Source: JAICLV01 sp036380925
GTDB taxonomy: Bacteria; Actinomycetota; Actinomycetes; Acidothermales; Acidothermaceae
Reading direction: 5' to 3'
Length of the DNA stretch: 6,318 nt
NCBI GenBank assembly: GCA_036380925.1
Contig: DASVDW010000147.1
Location: 1-6,318, forward strand
Part shown: piece by piece, positions 1 through 6,052 of the stretch
How the letters are laid out: every line of letters begins with the position of its first letter
Position numbering within the stretch: the first letter of the stretch is position 1
Notes under the pieces: model-generated
Database searches by the model: none
Told to the model about the DNA's origin: nothing
Seen by the model: only the letters and a program-made list of their open reading frames with translations
Program-made: the position numbers and the translations under genes

Positions 1-2
1 CC

Positions 3-887
3 ACCACCGGGACTGGCGCGCGCCCCCCGCAGGGCCAACCCTGGGCCTTCCTGCTGCCCGCGTACGCCGTGCTGATCGCGTTCTTCTTAGTGCCAACCCT
101 GTACAACCTCGTCTACGCGTTCACCGATTGGTCAAGCTTCAAGTCGTCGGTTCGCTCGGTGGGTTTCGAGAACTTCCGTGATTTGCTCGACAACGGCATC
201 TTGCTCACCGACCTTCGCACGACGGTTATCTATGCGGCCCTCGTCGCGCTCTTCCAAAACGTCTTCGGGCTGATCCTGGCGGTGTTGCTGGAGCGCGACT
301 CCAAGCTCAACCGCTTTGCCCGGGTCATGTTCTTCATACCCGTGATCATGTCCGCGCTGGCCGTGGGGTACATCTTCCAGGCCCTCCTTAAGCCAGCTGG
401 CGCGGTCAACGCCGTCCTGGGCGCGGTCACCGGGCACCACATCACCTACGGGTGGCTCGCCGACACCCGATGGACGCTGCTGTACGTGGCACTAATCCAC
501 TCCTGGAAGTGGATGGGCCTTGCGATGCTCATCTACCTGGCAGGTCTGAAGACGATCGACCCTGACGTGCTTGAGGCAGCGCGCATCGACGGCGCCGGTC
601 CTTGGAAGATGTTTTGGAAGGTCCGTTTCCCGCTGCTCGCGCCCGCGATGACCTTTAATGTGGCGACCGCGTTGCTTGGATCCATGAATAGCTTCGACAT
701 CGTGCAGGCCACCACGGGCGGTGGCCCAGCGCAGACGACCGAGATCCTCAACATCTTCATCTACCGCACGTTCGGCCAGGGGTTGTACGCCCAAGCCACA
801 ACGATGAGCCTGGTGCTGTTGATCGTTATCGCGTTGATGGCCTTTCCAACAATCTGGTTGCTGCGTCGACGGGAGCGCGTGCTGTGA
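3..887 (+). CDS. CUT1-type sugar ABC transporter permease, MalF/UgpA-like (5' partial)
   Basis: This is the inner-membrane channel subunit of a carbohydrate ABC importer. The frame is open to the left edge with no ATG, GTG or TTG before position 69, while family-typical N-terminal sequence (WAFLLPA, then FLVPTLYN and FTDW) is already coded from about position 42. The true start therefore lies outside the window, and the GTG at 69 is only the first start-like codon inside it. 294 residues are visible. There are about six hydrophobic segments, and the cytoplasmic EAA loop that docks on the ATPase reads EAARIDGAGP from position 573, followed by FPLLAP. A SFDIVQATTGGGP stretch near the C-terminus is characteristic of the MalF/UgpA branch. 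The gene overlaps the next permease by 4 bases (GTGA at 884-887), so the two are surely one operon and form a heterodimer. The substrate cannot be read from the permease alone. The binding protein gene is probably upstream, outside the window. Confidence 0.93.
   Translation, partial: TTGTGARPPQGQPWAFLLPAYAVLIAFFLVPTLYNLVYAFTDWSSFKSSVRSVGFENFRDLLDNGILLTDLRTTVIYAALVALFQNVFGLILAVLLERDSKLNRFARVMFFIPVIMSALAVGYIFQALLKPAGAVNAVLGAVTGHHITYGWLADTRWTLLYVALIHSWKWMGLAMLIYLAGLKTIDPDVLEAARIDGAGPWKMFWKVRFPLLAPAMTFNVATALLGSMNSFDIVQATTGGGPAQTTEILNIFIYRTFGQGLYAQATTMSLVLLIVIALMAFPTIWLLRRRERVL
871..875 (+). promoter_or_regulatory. Ribosome binding site for the second permease
   Basis: GGGAG lies inside the 3' end of the first permease gene, 8 bases before the GTG at 884. 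It supports the GTG start in the 4-base overlap and hence translational coupling of the two permeases. Confidence 0.6.
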
Positions 888-1726
888 CATCCGGGGTTGG
901 CGCCACACGAGTCACCCGCGTGCTGCGGCCCGCGATCGTTGTCGTCCTCCTTGTATTGACCATTGGCGTGCCGCTGTGGCTCGTGCTTGTCACGTCCGCC
1001 AAGAGCAAAGGCGACGCGCTCAACCCGAGCCTCGCGCTGCCCTCCGACGGCTGGCATGTCGCGTCCAACTACTCGGGCGTGTTCAGCGACGGGCGCATTC
1101 GGCAAGCGCTGTTCGGCAGCGTCTCGATCGTCGTGCCATCTGTGGTCCTGCTTCTTCTGTTCGGGTCAATGGCCGCATGGGTTCTGGCGAGGCGGCGCGG
1201 GCTCGTGGTGTCGCTGCTGTACTCCGTGGGCATCAGCGGCATCGTCTTGCCGCCCGCCGTCATCACGCTCGTGCTGTTGCTCCGACAACTTGGTCTGCGC
1301 GGCACGCTCACCGGGATGGTGCTCGTGTACGCCGGGATCTATATGTCGACGGCGATCTTCTTCATCACCGGATTCATCCGCACGATTCCCATCAGCCTTG
1401 AGGAAGCGGCTCGAGTGGACGGCGCCGGACCGCTTCGGATCTTCTTCGGAATCATCGTTCCGTTGCTGCGCCCAGTCTTGGCGACGGCGACGATCCTCAT
1501 CTGCCTCTACATCTGGAACGACGTGTTCTACGCGTTCTTCGTGATCGGCGGCAGGAAGGACACGCTGCCCCTCAATCTGTTCCAAGTGGCGAGTGCCGGC
1601 CTCTACGTCAATAACTGGCACTTGATCTTCGCCTACGTGGTCCTTATGAGCCTTCCGCTACTGGCGGTCTTTGTCATCGCGCAGCGGCGGATAATCTCCG
1701 GAATCACCGGGGGCGCCGTCAAATGA
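884..1726 (+). CDS. CUT1-type sugar ABC transporter permease, MalG/UgpE-like
   Basis: This is the second membrane channel subunit of the same sugar importer, 280 residues long and normal for MalG-type proteins. It starts at a GTG overlapping the previous stop. Hydrophobic segments lie at roughly residues 16-36, 77-101, 109-134, 143-166, 190-212 and 247-267, giving the usual six. The EAA coupling loop is at residues 174-183 (EAARVDGAGP), followed by VPLLRP. The C-terminus ends ITGGAVK, a version of the GxTxGAVK tail seen across MalG-like permeases. The IWNDVFYAFF stretch after the EAA loop is also typical of the family. No ATPase gene follows. In actinomycetes such importers commonly use a shared MsiK-type ATPase coded elsewhere, so this is expected (knowledge of the family, not visible here). 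The stop codon lies inside a 14-bp tandem repeat. Substrate unknown. Confidence 0.95.
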   Translation: MTSGVGATRVTRVLRPAIVVVLLVLTIGVPLWLVLVTSAKSKGDALNPSLALPSDGWHVASNYSGVFSDGRIRQALFGSVSIVVPSVVLLLLFGSMAAWVLARRRGLVVSLLYSVGISGIVLPPAVITLVLLLRQLGLRGTLTGMVLVYAGIYMSTAIFFITGFIRTIPISLEEAARVDGAGPLRIFFGIIVPLLRPVLATATILICLYIWNDVFYAFFVIGGRKDTLPLNLFQVASAGLYVNNWHLIFAYVVLMSLPLLAVFVIAQRRIISGITGGAVK

Positions 1727-1745
1727 CCTGCGTCAAATGACCTGC
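1717..1745 (+). repeat. Tandem duplication of 14 bp over a stop codon
   Basis: CGTCAAATGACCTG occurs twice back to back (1717-1730 and 1731-1744), and the following C extends the identity by one base. The first copy contains the last codons and TGA of the second permease (Val-Lys-stop). The second copy lies just outside the gene. Because translation ends in the first copy, the duplication does not change the protein. Confidence 0.9.
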
Positions 1746-1960
1746 ATTGCGGCTACCCGCCATGGGCAAGGCTGAGACCGGTCACGAACTTTATGCGGCG
1801 TCCAAGCTGACGATCGCCGCCAACTCCCGGAACACTCGCGTCGGGCTGTCGAAGGCTAGTAGGTCGGCGCCGCCACTAGGCGCGAGTCTGGGTGCAGCGC
1901 ACCTCGACCCGCGGCAGGGCGAAACGAGGGGGCAAAACCACCCTCTCGCTTGCCCTGACC
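1727..1960. other. Non-coding convergent spacer between permease operon and tRNA-His
   Basis: I see no credible gene in these 234 bases. The only open frame of note (1747-1968, TTG start) has no ribosome binding site, resembles nothing I recognise and runs into the tRNA gene. The spacer instead holds several inverted repeats. GCGGCG at 1795-1800 pairs with CGCCGC at 1815-1820. CTAGT at 1856-1860 pairs with ACTAG at 1875-1879, extended by a bulge and GGT/GCC. GGTGC at 1891-1895 pairs with GCACC at 1899-1903. A long hairpin lies at 1917-1955 and is listed separately. Since both flanking transcripts run into this spacer, these are best read as 3' UTR structures or terminators. Some could also be debris from an old insertion at the tRNA 3' end. 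Confidence 0.6.
1917..1955 (-). terminator. Long hairpin after tRNA-His, probably a bidirectional terminator
   Basis: Read on the minus strand just after the tRNA, GGGC-AAG-CGAG-A-GGG is followed by the loop TGGTTTTG and then CCC-C-CTCG-TTT-C-GCCC. The arms pair over 14 positions, with one A-C mismatch, one G-T wobble and one bulged C. The hairpin begins 6 bases after the tRNA CCA end. There is no long U tract after it on either strand, which is common for actinobacterial terminators but leaves the call uncertain. It sits between converging transcripts and could stop both. Confidence 0.5.
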
Positions 1961-2037
1961 TGGGGTGAGTGACGGGATTTGAACCCGCGACACCCGGGAC
2001 CACAACCCGGTGCTCTGCCAGCTGAGCTACACCCACC
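1961..2037 (-). tRNA. tRNA-His (anticodon GTG)
   Basis: The minus strand folds as a complete cloverleaf. The acceptor stem GTGGGTG pairs with CACTCAC (one G-T). The D arm begins GCTCAG. The anticodon stem CCGGG/CCCGG encloses the loop TTGTGGT, giving anticodon GTG. The T arm is GCGGG/CCCGT around TTCAAAT. A G at 2037 lies before the first stem base and faces C73 at 1964, which is the extra G(-1):C73 pair that identifies tRNA-His to histidyl-tRNA synthetase. The CCA tail is encoded (1961-1963 on the plus strand, TGG). The gene starts 40 bases after the orn stop codon on the same strand, so it may be transcribed with orn or from its own promoter in that gap. The 3' end faces the ABC transporter side. 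Confidence 0.97.
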
Positions 2038-2041
2038 AAGG

Positions 2042-2060
2042 CGATCCACGCTTGGGATCG
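2042..2060 (-). other. Small inverted repeat between orn and tRNA-His
   Basis: CGATCC (2042-2047) and GGATCG (2055-2060) are perfect inverted copies separated by 7 bases, so the orn-tRNA linker RNA could form a 6-bp hairpin just before the mature tRNA 5' end. It could mark a processing site for tRNA release or be incidental. A TACACT hexamer on the minus strand (2066-2071) fits a TANNNT -10 box for a separate tRNA promoter, but I see no matching -35 box. Confidence 0.3.
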
Positions 2061-2077
2061 GGCCAAGTGTAGCCGGG

Positions 2078-2731
2078 TCAGGCGTCCGGATCGGCACTGG
2101 ATTCGGCGGGCACCGCGTCGGCGATCGACTCCTCGCTCACGCCGCTGATGCGGGCCGCGATCGCGCGCGCGGTCGGCGTGTCCGGCCCAGGCGGCGGCAC
2201 GAACAGCGCCTCGCGGTAGTACCGCAGCTCGTCGATGCTTTCGCGAATGTCGGCGAGCGCCCGGTGACCGCCCTTCTTCTCCGGGCTCGCGAAGTACACC
2301 CGCGGATACCAGCGCCGCGCCAGCTCCTTGATGCTGGACACGTCGACCATGCGGTAGTGCAGGTGCGCGTCCAGCGCCGGCAGGTCGCGCGCGATGAAGC
2401 CGCGGTCGGTGGCGATCGAGTTGCCGCACAACGGCGCCTTGCGCGGCTCGGGCACGAACTCGCGCACCGCCGCCAGCAGCCGGTCCTGCGCCTCCGCCAT
2501 CGTGATGCCGTGCGGCAGCTCGTCGAGCAGGCCGGACGTGGTGTGCATCTCGCGCACCACCTGCGGCATCTGGTCGAGCGCCTCCTGCGGGGGCTTGATC
2601 ACCACGTCGACGCCGTCGCCGACGACGTTCAGCTCGGCGTCGGTGACGAGCAGGGCGACCTCGATGAGCGCGTCGGCGGTCAGGTCGAGCCCGGTCATCT
2701 CGCAGTCGATCCAGACCAGGTAGTCACTCAT
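2078..2731 (-). CDS. orn: Oligoribonuclease (3'-to-5' exoribonuclease, DEDDh family)
   Basis: Orn degrades 2-5 nucleotide RNA fragments to mononucleotides in the cytoplasm, completing mRNA turnover. It is also known to hydrolyse pGpG from cyclic di-GMP breakdown. The 217-residue product shows the full DEDDh exonuclease set: D9 and E11 in the first motif (WIDCEMTGLD), D109 in the second (GNSIATDRGF), and H156 and D161 in the third (GGHRALADI). The YPRVYF stretch (142-147) before the third motif is also typical. Length matches actinobacterial Orn, which carries a C-terminal tail (here about residues 183-217, acidic and Ala-rich) that the roughly 180-residue E. coli protein lacks. The ATG at 2731 puts the first catalytic residue at the usual position 9, so the start is secure even though no clear ribosome binding site precedes it. 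tRNA-His follows downstream, a pairing I also associate with mycobacteria. Confidence 0.97.
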   Translation of the reverse strand: MSDYLVWIDCEMTGLDLTADALIEVALLVTDAELNVVGDGVDVVIKPPQEALDQMPQVVREMHTTSGLLDELPHGITMAEAQDRLLAAVREFVPEPRKAPLCGNSIATDRGFIARDLPALDAHLHYRMVDVSSIKELARRWYPRVYFASPEKKGGHRALADIRESIDELRYYREALFVPPPGPDTPTARAIAARISGVSEESIADAVPAESSADPDA

Positions 2732-2808
2732 CGGCGCAGCCCGCGCTCGTCCAGATAGCCCGTCACGAGATCACACTCTAGGTCTTCGGCCGTGACAGCT
2801 CCGCCGGG
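2732..2808 (-). promoter_or_regulatory. moaA-orn gap, possible orn promoter
   Basis: This 77-base gap separates the moaA stop from the orn start on the same strand. It contains a perfect 6-bp inverted repeat, GTCACG (2762-2767) and CGTGAC (2791-2796), spaced by 23 bases. On the minus strand there are TANNNT-like hexamers (TAGAGT at 2775-2780), but neither has a convincing -35 box at the right distance. The gap is long enough for orn to have its own promoter, which its housekeeping role would suggest, but read-through from moaA is not excluded. Confidence 0.3.
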
Positions 2809-3858
2809 CTAGCCGCCGATGTGCGACATCTCCACCTTGCGCCGCGAGCGCGAACCGGTGTGCGCGGCCCGCAGTTCTGAGTACCGGTCGGCCCGCGCGC
2901 CCCAAAGTCGCGCGATCGCCGCGTCGAGCGCGGCGGCGCGCGTTGCGTCGTCCGAATCCGCGCGGACGACGGCCCGCAGGTCGGCGCCGTGCGAGCCGAA
3001 CAAGCAGGTGTAGACCTCGCCGATCGCGCTGAGCCGCGCGCGCGTGCAGGAACCGCAGAACGGTTGGGAGATCGAGGAGATCACGCCGATCTCGCCCGCG
3101 CCGTCGAGGTAGCGGTAACGCGAGGCCACCTCGCCGCGATAGTTCGGATCGACCGGCTCGAGCGGCCAGCGCGCCGACAGCCGGGCGACGATCTCGGACG
3201 ACGGGACCACCTCGTCGAGCCGCCAGCCGTTGGTTCCCCCGACGTCCATGTACTCGATGAACCGCACGATGTGGCCGTGCTCGCGGGCGAATTCGGCGAC
3301 CCGCTCGACGTCGGAGTCGTTGGAGCCCCGGCGCACCACGGTGTTGAGCTTGATCGGTCCGAAGCCGGCCGAGGTCGCCGCCGCGATGCCGTCGAGCACC
3401 GCGTCGAGCGAGATCTCGGTGTCGGACAGCTCCTGGAACAACGCGGGGTCGAGGGTGTCGAGGCTGACGGTGACCCGGTGCAGCCCGGCGGCGCGTAGCT
3501 TGGGGGCGTGACGGGCAAGCAGCGACCCGTTCGTCGTCAGTGCGACGTCTTCGACGCCGGGCACTTCCACGACCATCGCCACCAGGTCTGGCAAGCCCGC
3601 TCGCAACAGCGGCTCGCCGCCCGTGAGCCGCACCTTCCGCACTCCGGCCCGCGCGAACGCCGCCACGACGTCCGCGATCTCTTCGAACGTCAGCAGCTCT
3701 TGGCGCGGGGAGAACGCGAACCCGGGGCCGAACACCTCGCGCGGCATGCAGTAGCGGCAACGCATGTTGCAGCGATCGGTGACCGAGACGCGCAGGTCGC
3801 GAAGCGGACGGCCGAGCGTGTCGACGACGGCGGCCGGCCGCGCGGAACCGCTGGTCAT
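2809..3858 (-). CDS. moaA: GTP 3',8-cyclase MoaA (molybdenum cofactor biosynthesis, radical SAM)
   Basis: MoaA uses S-adenosylmethionine and two 4Fe-4S clusters to convert GTP to 3',8-cyclo-GTP, the first committed step of molybdopterin synthesis; MoaC then makes cyclic pyranopterin monophosphate. The radical SAM cluster motif CNMRCRYC supplies C30, C34 and C37, and the SAM-binding TGGEP lies at 79-83. The C-terminal cluster motif is C268-x2-C271-x13-C285, with the GTP-contacting CTRAR segment inside it. The protein ends in Gly-Gly (348-349), the conserved tail needed for MoaA catalysis. The frame is open further upstream to 3918, but I chose the ATG at 3858. It has a GGGAG ribosome site 6 bases before it, overlaps the malic enzyme stop by ATGA, and gives a normal 349-residue length; the longer form would add a basic, low-complexity stretch coded inside the malic enzyme gene. 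No other moa genes are visible. Confidence 0.97.
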   Translation of the reverse strand: MTSGSARPAAVVDTLGRPLRDLRVSVTDRCNMRCRYCMPREVFGPGFAFSPRQELLTFEEIADVVAAFARAGVRKVRLTGGEPLLRAGLPDLVAMVVEVPGVEDVALTTNGSLLARHAPKLRAAGLHRVTVSLDTLDPALFQELSDTEISLDAVLDGIAAATSAGFGPIKLNTVVRRGSNDSDVERVAEFAREHGHIVRFIEYMDVGGTNGWRLDEVVPSSEIVARLSARWPLEPVDPNYRGEVASRYRYLDGAGEIGVISSISQPFCGSCTRARLSAIGEVYTCLFGSHGADLRAVVRADSDDATRAAALDAAIARLWGARADRYSELRAAHTGSRSRRKVEMSHIGG

Positions 3859-5312
3859 CGGAGTCTCCCGTCGACGTCGCCGTCGCGCTTTCGCGCTTCT
3901 GGATGCTCGAGCAGCCACGCGTCGGCGACCGCGTTCGCCACCGCGCTGTGCAACCGCGACTGGAACATGGTCGGGACGACGACGCCGAGCGCGCGCTGCT
4001 CGTCGGTGACGATGTCGGCGATCGCGCGGGTGGCGGCCTGCTTCATCGCGAGCGTCACCTTGGCCGCGCGGACGTCGAGCGCACCGCGGAAGAAGCCGGG
4101 AAACACCAAGGCGTTGTTGATCTGGTTCGGCATGTCGGACCGGCCGGTGGCGAGCAGCGTGTCGGGCCGCGCCTCTTCCGGCAGCAGCTCCGGTTCGGGA
4201 TTTGACAACGCGAACACGATCGGCTGCGGCGCCATGGTCTTCAGCAGGTCTGGGTCAACCGAACCGCGGCGAGCCGTGCCGATGAACGCGTCAGCGTCAC
4301 GCAGCGCGGTCGACAACTCGGTCACGCCACGGGGATTCGACCGCTCGGCCAGCACCCGGTGATGCGGGAGTCCGGTCGCGGTGAGCACGCCCTCCTTGTC
4401 GAAGATAACCAGGTCTTTGACGCCGGCGTCGAGCAACGCGGTGCTGATCGCCGTGCCGGCCGCGCCGCAGCCGACGAGCACCACGCGGACGTCGGGGAAG
4501 TCGCGCCCGGTGATGCGGCACGCGTTGAGCAACCCCGCCGACACCACGATCGCGGTGCCGTGTTGATCGTCGTGAAACACCGGGATGTCGAGCTGCCGCT
4601 GCAATTCCGCCTCGACGTGGAAGCAGTCAGGCGCGGCGATGTCTTCGAGGTTGATGCCGCCGAAGCCGGGCGCGATGGCGAGCGTCGTGTCGATGACCGT
4701 CTGCGGGTCTTTCGCGGCGAGGCACAGCGGATAGGCGTTGACGCCGGCGAATTCCTTGAAAATAACGGATTTCCCCTCCATCACGGGGAGGGCGCCGTAG
4801 GGCCCGATGTCGCCGAGGCCGAGCACGGCGGTGCCGTTCGTGACGATGGCGATCGACGTTCCTTTGGCGGTCAACGTCCATGCCGACTCCGGGCGCCTGG
4901 CGATCGCCGTCGCCACCCTGGCAACCCCCGGTGTGTAGGCCATCGTCATGTCTTGCCGGGTGCGCAGCGGCGTGCGGGCGGCCACCTCGATCTTTCCGCT
5001 GAGGTGAAACAAGAAGGTCGGGTCGGAGGTGTGCTTCACGCGGACGCCGGTGTGCGTCTCCAACGCGGCCGCGACGTGGGCGACATGATCCTCGTCGAGG
5101 GCGAGCAGCGTGAGGTCGACGGTGGCCCCGGCGGTGGTGACGTCGACGAGGTCCATCCCGGTGACCACGCCGTGGGCCTCGGCCACGACGTCGGCCAGCC
5201 GCGGCAGCAGCGTCGGGTCGTGCGGGGCGAGCACCCGCATCGTGACGGTGTAGCCCGCGCCCGACGGCCGGGCGCGCGGCGGTTCGGTGGGCGGCAGAGG
5301 GCGTTCGGTCAC
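3855..5312 (-). CDS. Malic enzyme with N-terminal ACT domain
   Basis: This enzyme oxidatively decarboxylates L-malate to pyruvate and CO2, reducing NAD or NADP, and links the TCA cycle to pyruvate. It has 485 residues. After a Pro-rich leader (1-20), residues 21-95 resemble an ACT ligand-binding domain, as in other actinobacterial malic enzymes, and presumably sense a small regulator. The catalytic part carries YTPGVA with the catalytic Tyr126, MEGK with Lys181, the metal ligands E223 and D224 in INLEDI, and D248 in FHDDQHGTA (247-253). The nucleotide-binding fold has GCGAAG at 281-286 and Asp305 at the end of the next strand. SNPEPE lies at 370-375. All key residues are present, so it should be active. 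Cofactor choice cannot be settled by eye. The start is a GTG with only a weak ribosome site. The stop overlaps the moaA start by 4 bases, so this gene leads a malic enzyme-moaA transcript. Confidence 0.95.
   Translation of the reverse strand: MTERPLPPTEPPRARPSGAGYTVTMRVLAPHDPTLLPRLADVVAEAHGVVTGMDLVDVTTAGATVDLTLLALDEDHVAHVAAALETHTGVRVKHTSDPTFLFHLSGKIEVAARTPLRTRQDMTMAYTPGVARVATAIARRPESAWTLTAKGTSIAIVTNGTAVLGLGDIGPYGALPVMEGKSVIFKEFAGVNAYPLCLAAKDPQTVIDTTLAIAPGFGGINLEDIAAPDCFHVEAELQRQLDIPVFHDDQHGTAIVVSAGLLNACRITGRDFPDVRVVLVGCGAAGTAISTALLDAGVKDLVIFDKEGVLTATGLPHHRVLAERSNPRGVTELSTALRDADAFIGTARRGSVDPDLLKTMAPQPIVFALSNPEPELLPEEARPDTLLATGRSDMPNQINNALVFPGFFRGALDVRAAKVTLAMKQAATRAIADIVTDEQRALGVVVPTMFQSRLHSAVANAVADAWLLEHPEARKRDGDVDGRLR
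3865..3869 (-). promoter_or_regulatory. Ribosome binding site deciding the moaA start
   Basis: GGGAG on the minus strand lies 6 bases before the ATG at 3858, inside the last codons of the malic enzyme gene. It argues for the short moaA start rather than the upstream in-frame alternative. Confidence 0.65.
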
Positions 5313-5425
5313 GCTTCATCATCCCGCAACCGACCTGATCGGCGCTGCCGAGCGTGTTGTGGCGCTCGCCACCTGAGAAATTCGTCGCCCGGCGGCTGTA
5401 ATAGCGGCCCGCTCCTGGACATCTG
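5313..5425. promoter_or_regulatory. Divergent promoter region, malic enzyme versus sigma factor
   Basis: These 113 bases separate two genes that point away from each other, so promoters for both must lie here or inside the flanking coding ends. For the plus strand, TGTAAT/TAATAG at 5397-5404 could serve as a -10 element, about 22 bases before the sigma factor ATG. The sequence GAGAAATTC upstream (5375-5383) is only loosely like an ECF -35 element. I cannot assign the minus-strand promoter. A 14-bp dyad sits in the middle and is listed separately. Confidence 0.4.
5359..5372. promoter_or_regulatory. 14-bp inverted repeat, operator-like
   Basis: GTGGCG-CT-CGCCAC is a perfect dyad of 6-bp arms around 2 bases, placed near the middle of the divergent promoter region, 46 bases before the malic enzyme start and 53 bases before the sigma factor start. 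A dyad with such a short centre is more like a protein binding site than an RNA hairpin. No regulator can be named, and in GC-rich DNA a chance dyad is possible. Confidence 0.3.
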
Positions 5426-6052
5426 ATGGGTGTGGGCAGGCAGGCGTCACCGGGCGAGCCGGCGCGGTCGCAGCGGTACGCCGCGATGTATCGCCGGCAC
5501 GTGCGCGCGGTGTACAGCTACGCCTGGCGACGCGTCGGCGACGCGGCCGCGGACGTCGTGTCGGAGACCTTCCTCGTCGCCTGGCGGCGAATGCCGCCGC
5601 TTCCGGACGACGAGGAGCTGCCCTGGCTGCTCGGTGTCGCACGCCGCGTGGTCGCCAACGCGGTGCGGGCAAGGGCCCGCCAGAACCGGCTTGATCGCCG
5701 CCTGCGCGCCGCGCTCGCGGCCGGGGTCGGCGTGATCGAACCGGACCACGCGCAGCTGCTGTGCGCCCGGGACGAGGTGCTCACCAGCCTGGCTCGATTG
5801 AACCCGCGCGACCAGGAGGCCCTGCAGCTGGTCGCCTGGGAAGGGCTCGAGATCCGCGACGCGGCGCGCGTCGTCGGGTGCGGCGCCACCGCGTTCGCGG
5901 TGCGGTTGCACCGGGCGCGCCGTCGCCTCGCCCAACTGCTTGACGCAGGGGACGACGAGGACGCCGCGCAGCGCGCGGTCGTGGACGCCCGACCGGTGAA
6001 CTCCGTCGGTTCGGGAAATCCGGGCGCCTCGGGTCGGGAGGAGGACTCATGA
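5426..6052 (+). CDS. ECF-type RNA polymerase sigma factor (sigma-70 family)
   Basis: This is an alternative sigma factor that directs RNA polymerase to a specific promoter set. The 208-residue product has the two-domain ECF layout. Region 2 lies at about 18-84, with YRRHVRAVYSYAWRRVGD, the DVVSETFLVAWRR core-binding helix and the -10 contacting WLLGVARRVVANAVRARAR stretch. Region 4 lies at about 120-172, with LARLNPRDQEALQLVAWEG followed by the helix-turn-helix IRDAARVVGCGATAFAVRLHRARRRL. The linker between the domains (85-119) is Ala/Arg-rich. A tail of about 35 residues (173-208), acidic and probably disordered, follows region 4. The ATG at 5426 has only a weak ribosome site (GGA at 5416-5418); the GTG at 5432 is an alternative start, and an ATG at 5486 would cut into region 2. 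The gene overlaps the next by ATGA, the usual arrangement for a sigma factor and its regulator. I cannot assign the ECF group by eye. Confidence 0.92.
   Translation: MGVGRQASPGEPARSQRYAAMYRRHVRAVYSYAWRRVGDAAADVVSETFLVAWRRMPPLPDDEELPWLLGVARRVVANAVRARARQNRLDRRLRAALAAGVGVIEPDHAQLLCARDEVLTSLARLNPRDQEALQLVAWEGLEIRDAARVVGCGATAFAVRLHRARRRLAQLLDAGDDEDAAQRAVVDARPVNSVGSGNPGASGREEDS
6036..6045 (+). promoter_or_regulatory. Strong ribosome binding site for the sigma factor partner
   Basis: The purine run GGGAGGAGGA contains AGGAGG (6039-6044), 4 bases before the ATG at 6049, and GGGAGG (6036-6041), 7 bases before it. It is the best ribosome site in the window, much stronger than that of the sigma gene, and it fixes the downstream start despite the overlap. 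Confidence 0.8.

Noticed and set aside
1747..1968. 73-residue plus-strand frame in the spacer
   Set aside because: It has a TTG start without a ribosome site, no recognisable protein features, and its end lies inside the tRNA-His gene.
1791..2429. 212-residue minus-strand frame across tRNA-His and the 3' part of orn
   Set aside because: It covers a clear tRNA and overlaps orn in another frame. Its Arg/Ala/Gly-rich composition is typical of shadow frames in GC-rich DNA.
2771..3760. 329-residue minus-strand frame inside moaA
   Set aside because: It is the same strand as moaA but a different frame, dominated by Arg and Ala. The moaA frame carries all the Cys clusters.
3859..3918. Upstream extension of moaA to a start at 3918
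   Set aside because: It would add 20 low-complexity basic residues coded inside the malic enzyme gene. The ATG at 3858 has a good ribosome site and the ATGA overlap.
3508..4362. 284-residue plus-strand frame opposite moaA and the malic enzyme
   Set aside because: It spans the antisense of two real genes and their overlap and has no recognisable motif.
4359..5426. 355-residue plus-strand frame opposite the malic enzyme, ending at the sigma factor start
   Set aside because: It is an antisense shadow of a fully conserved malic enzyme, rich in Arg/Gly/Asp with no domain pattern. The long open stretch follows from codon bias.
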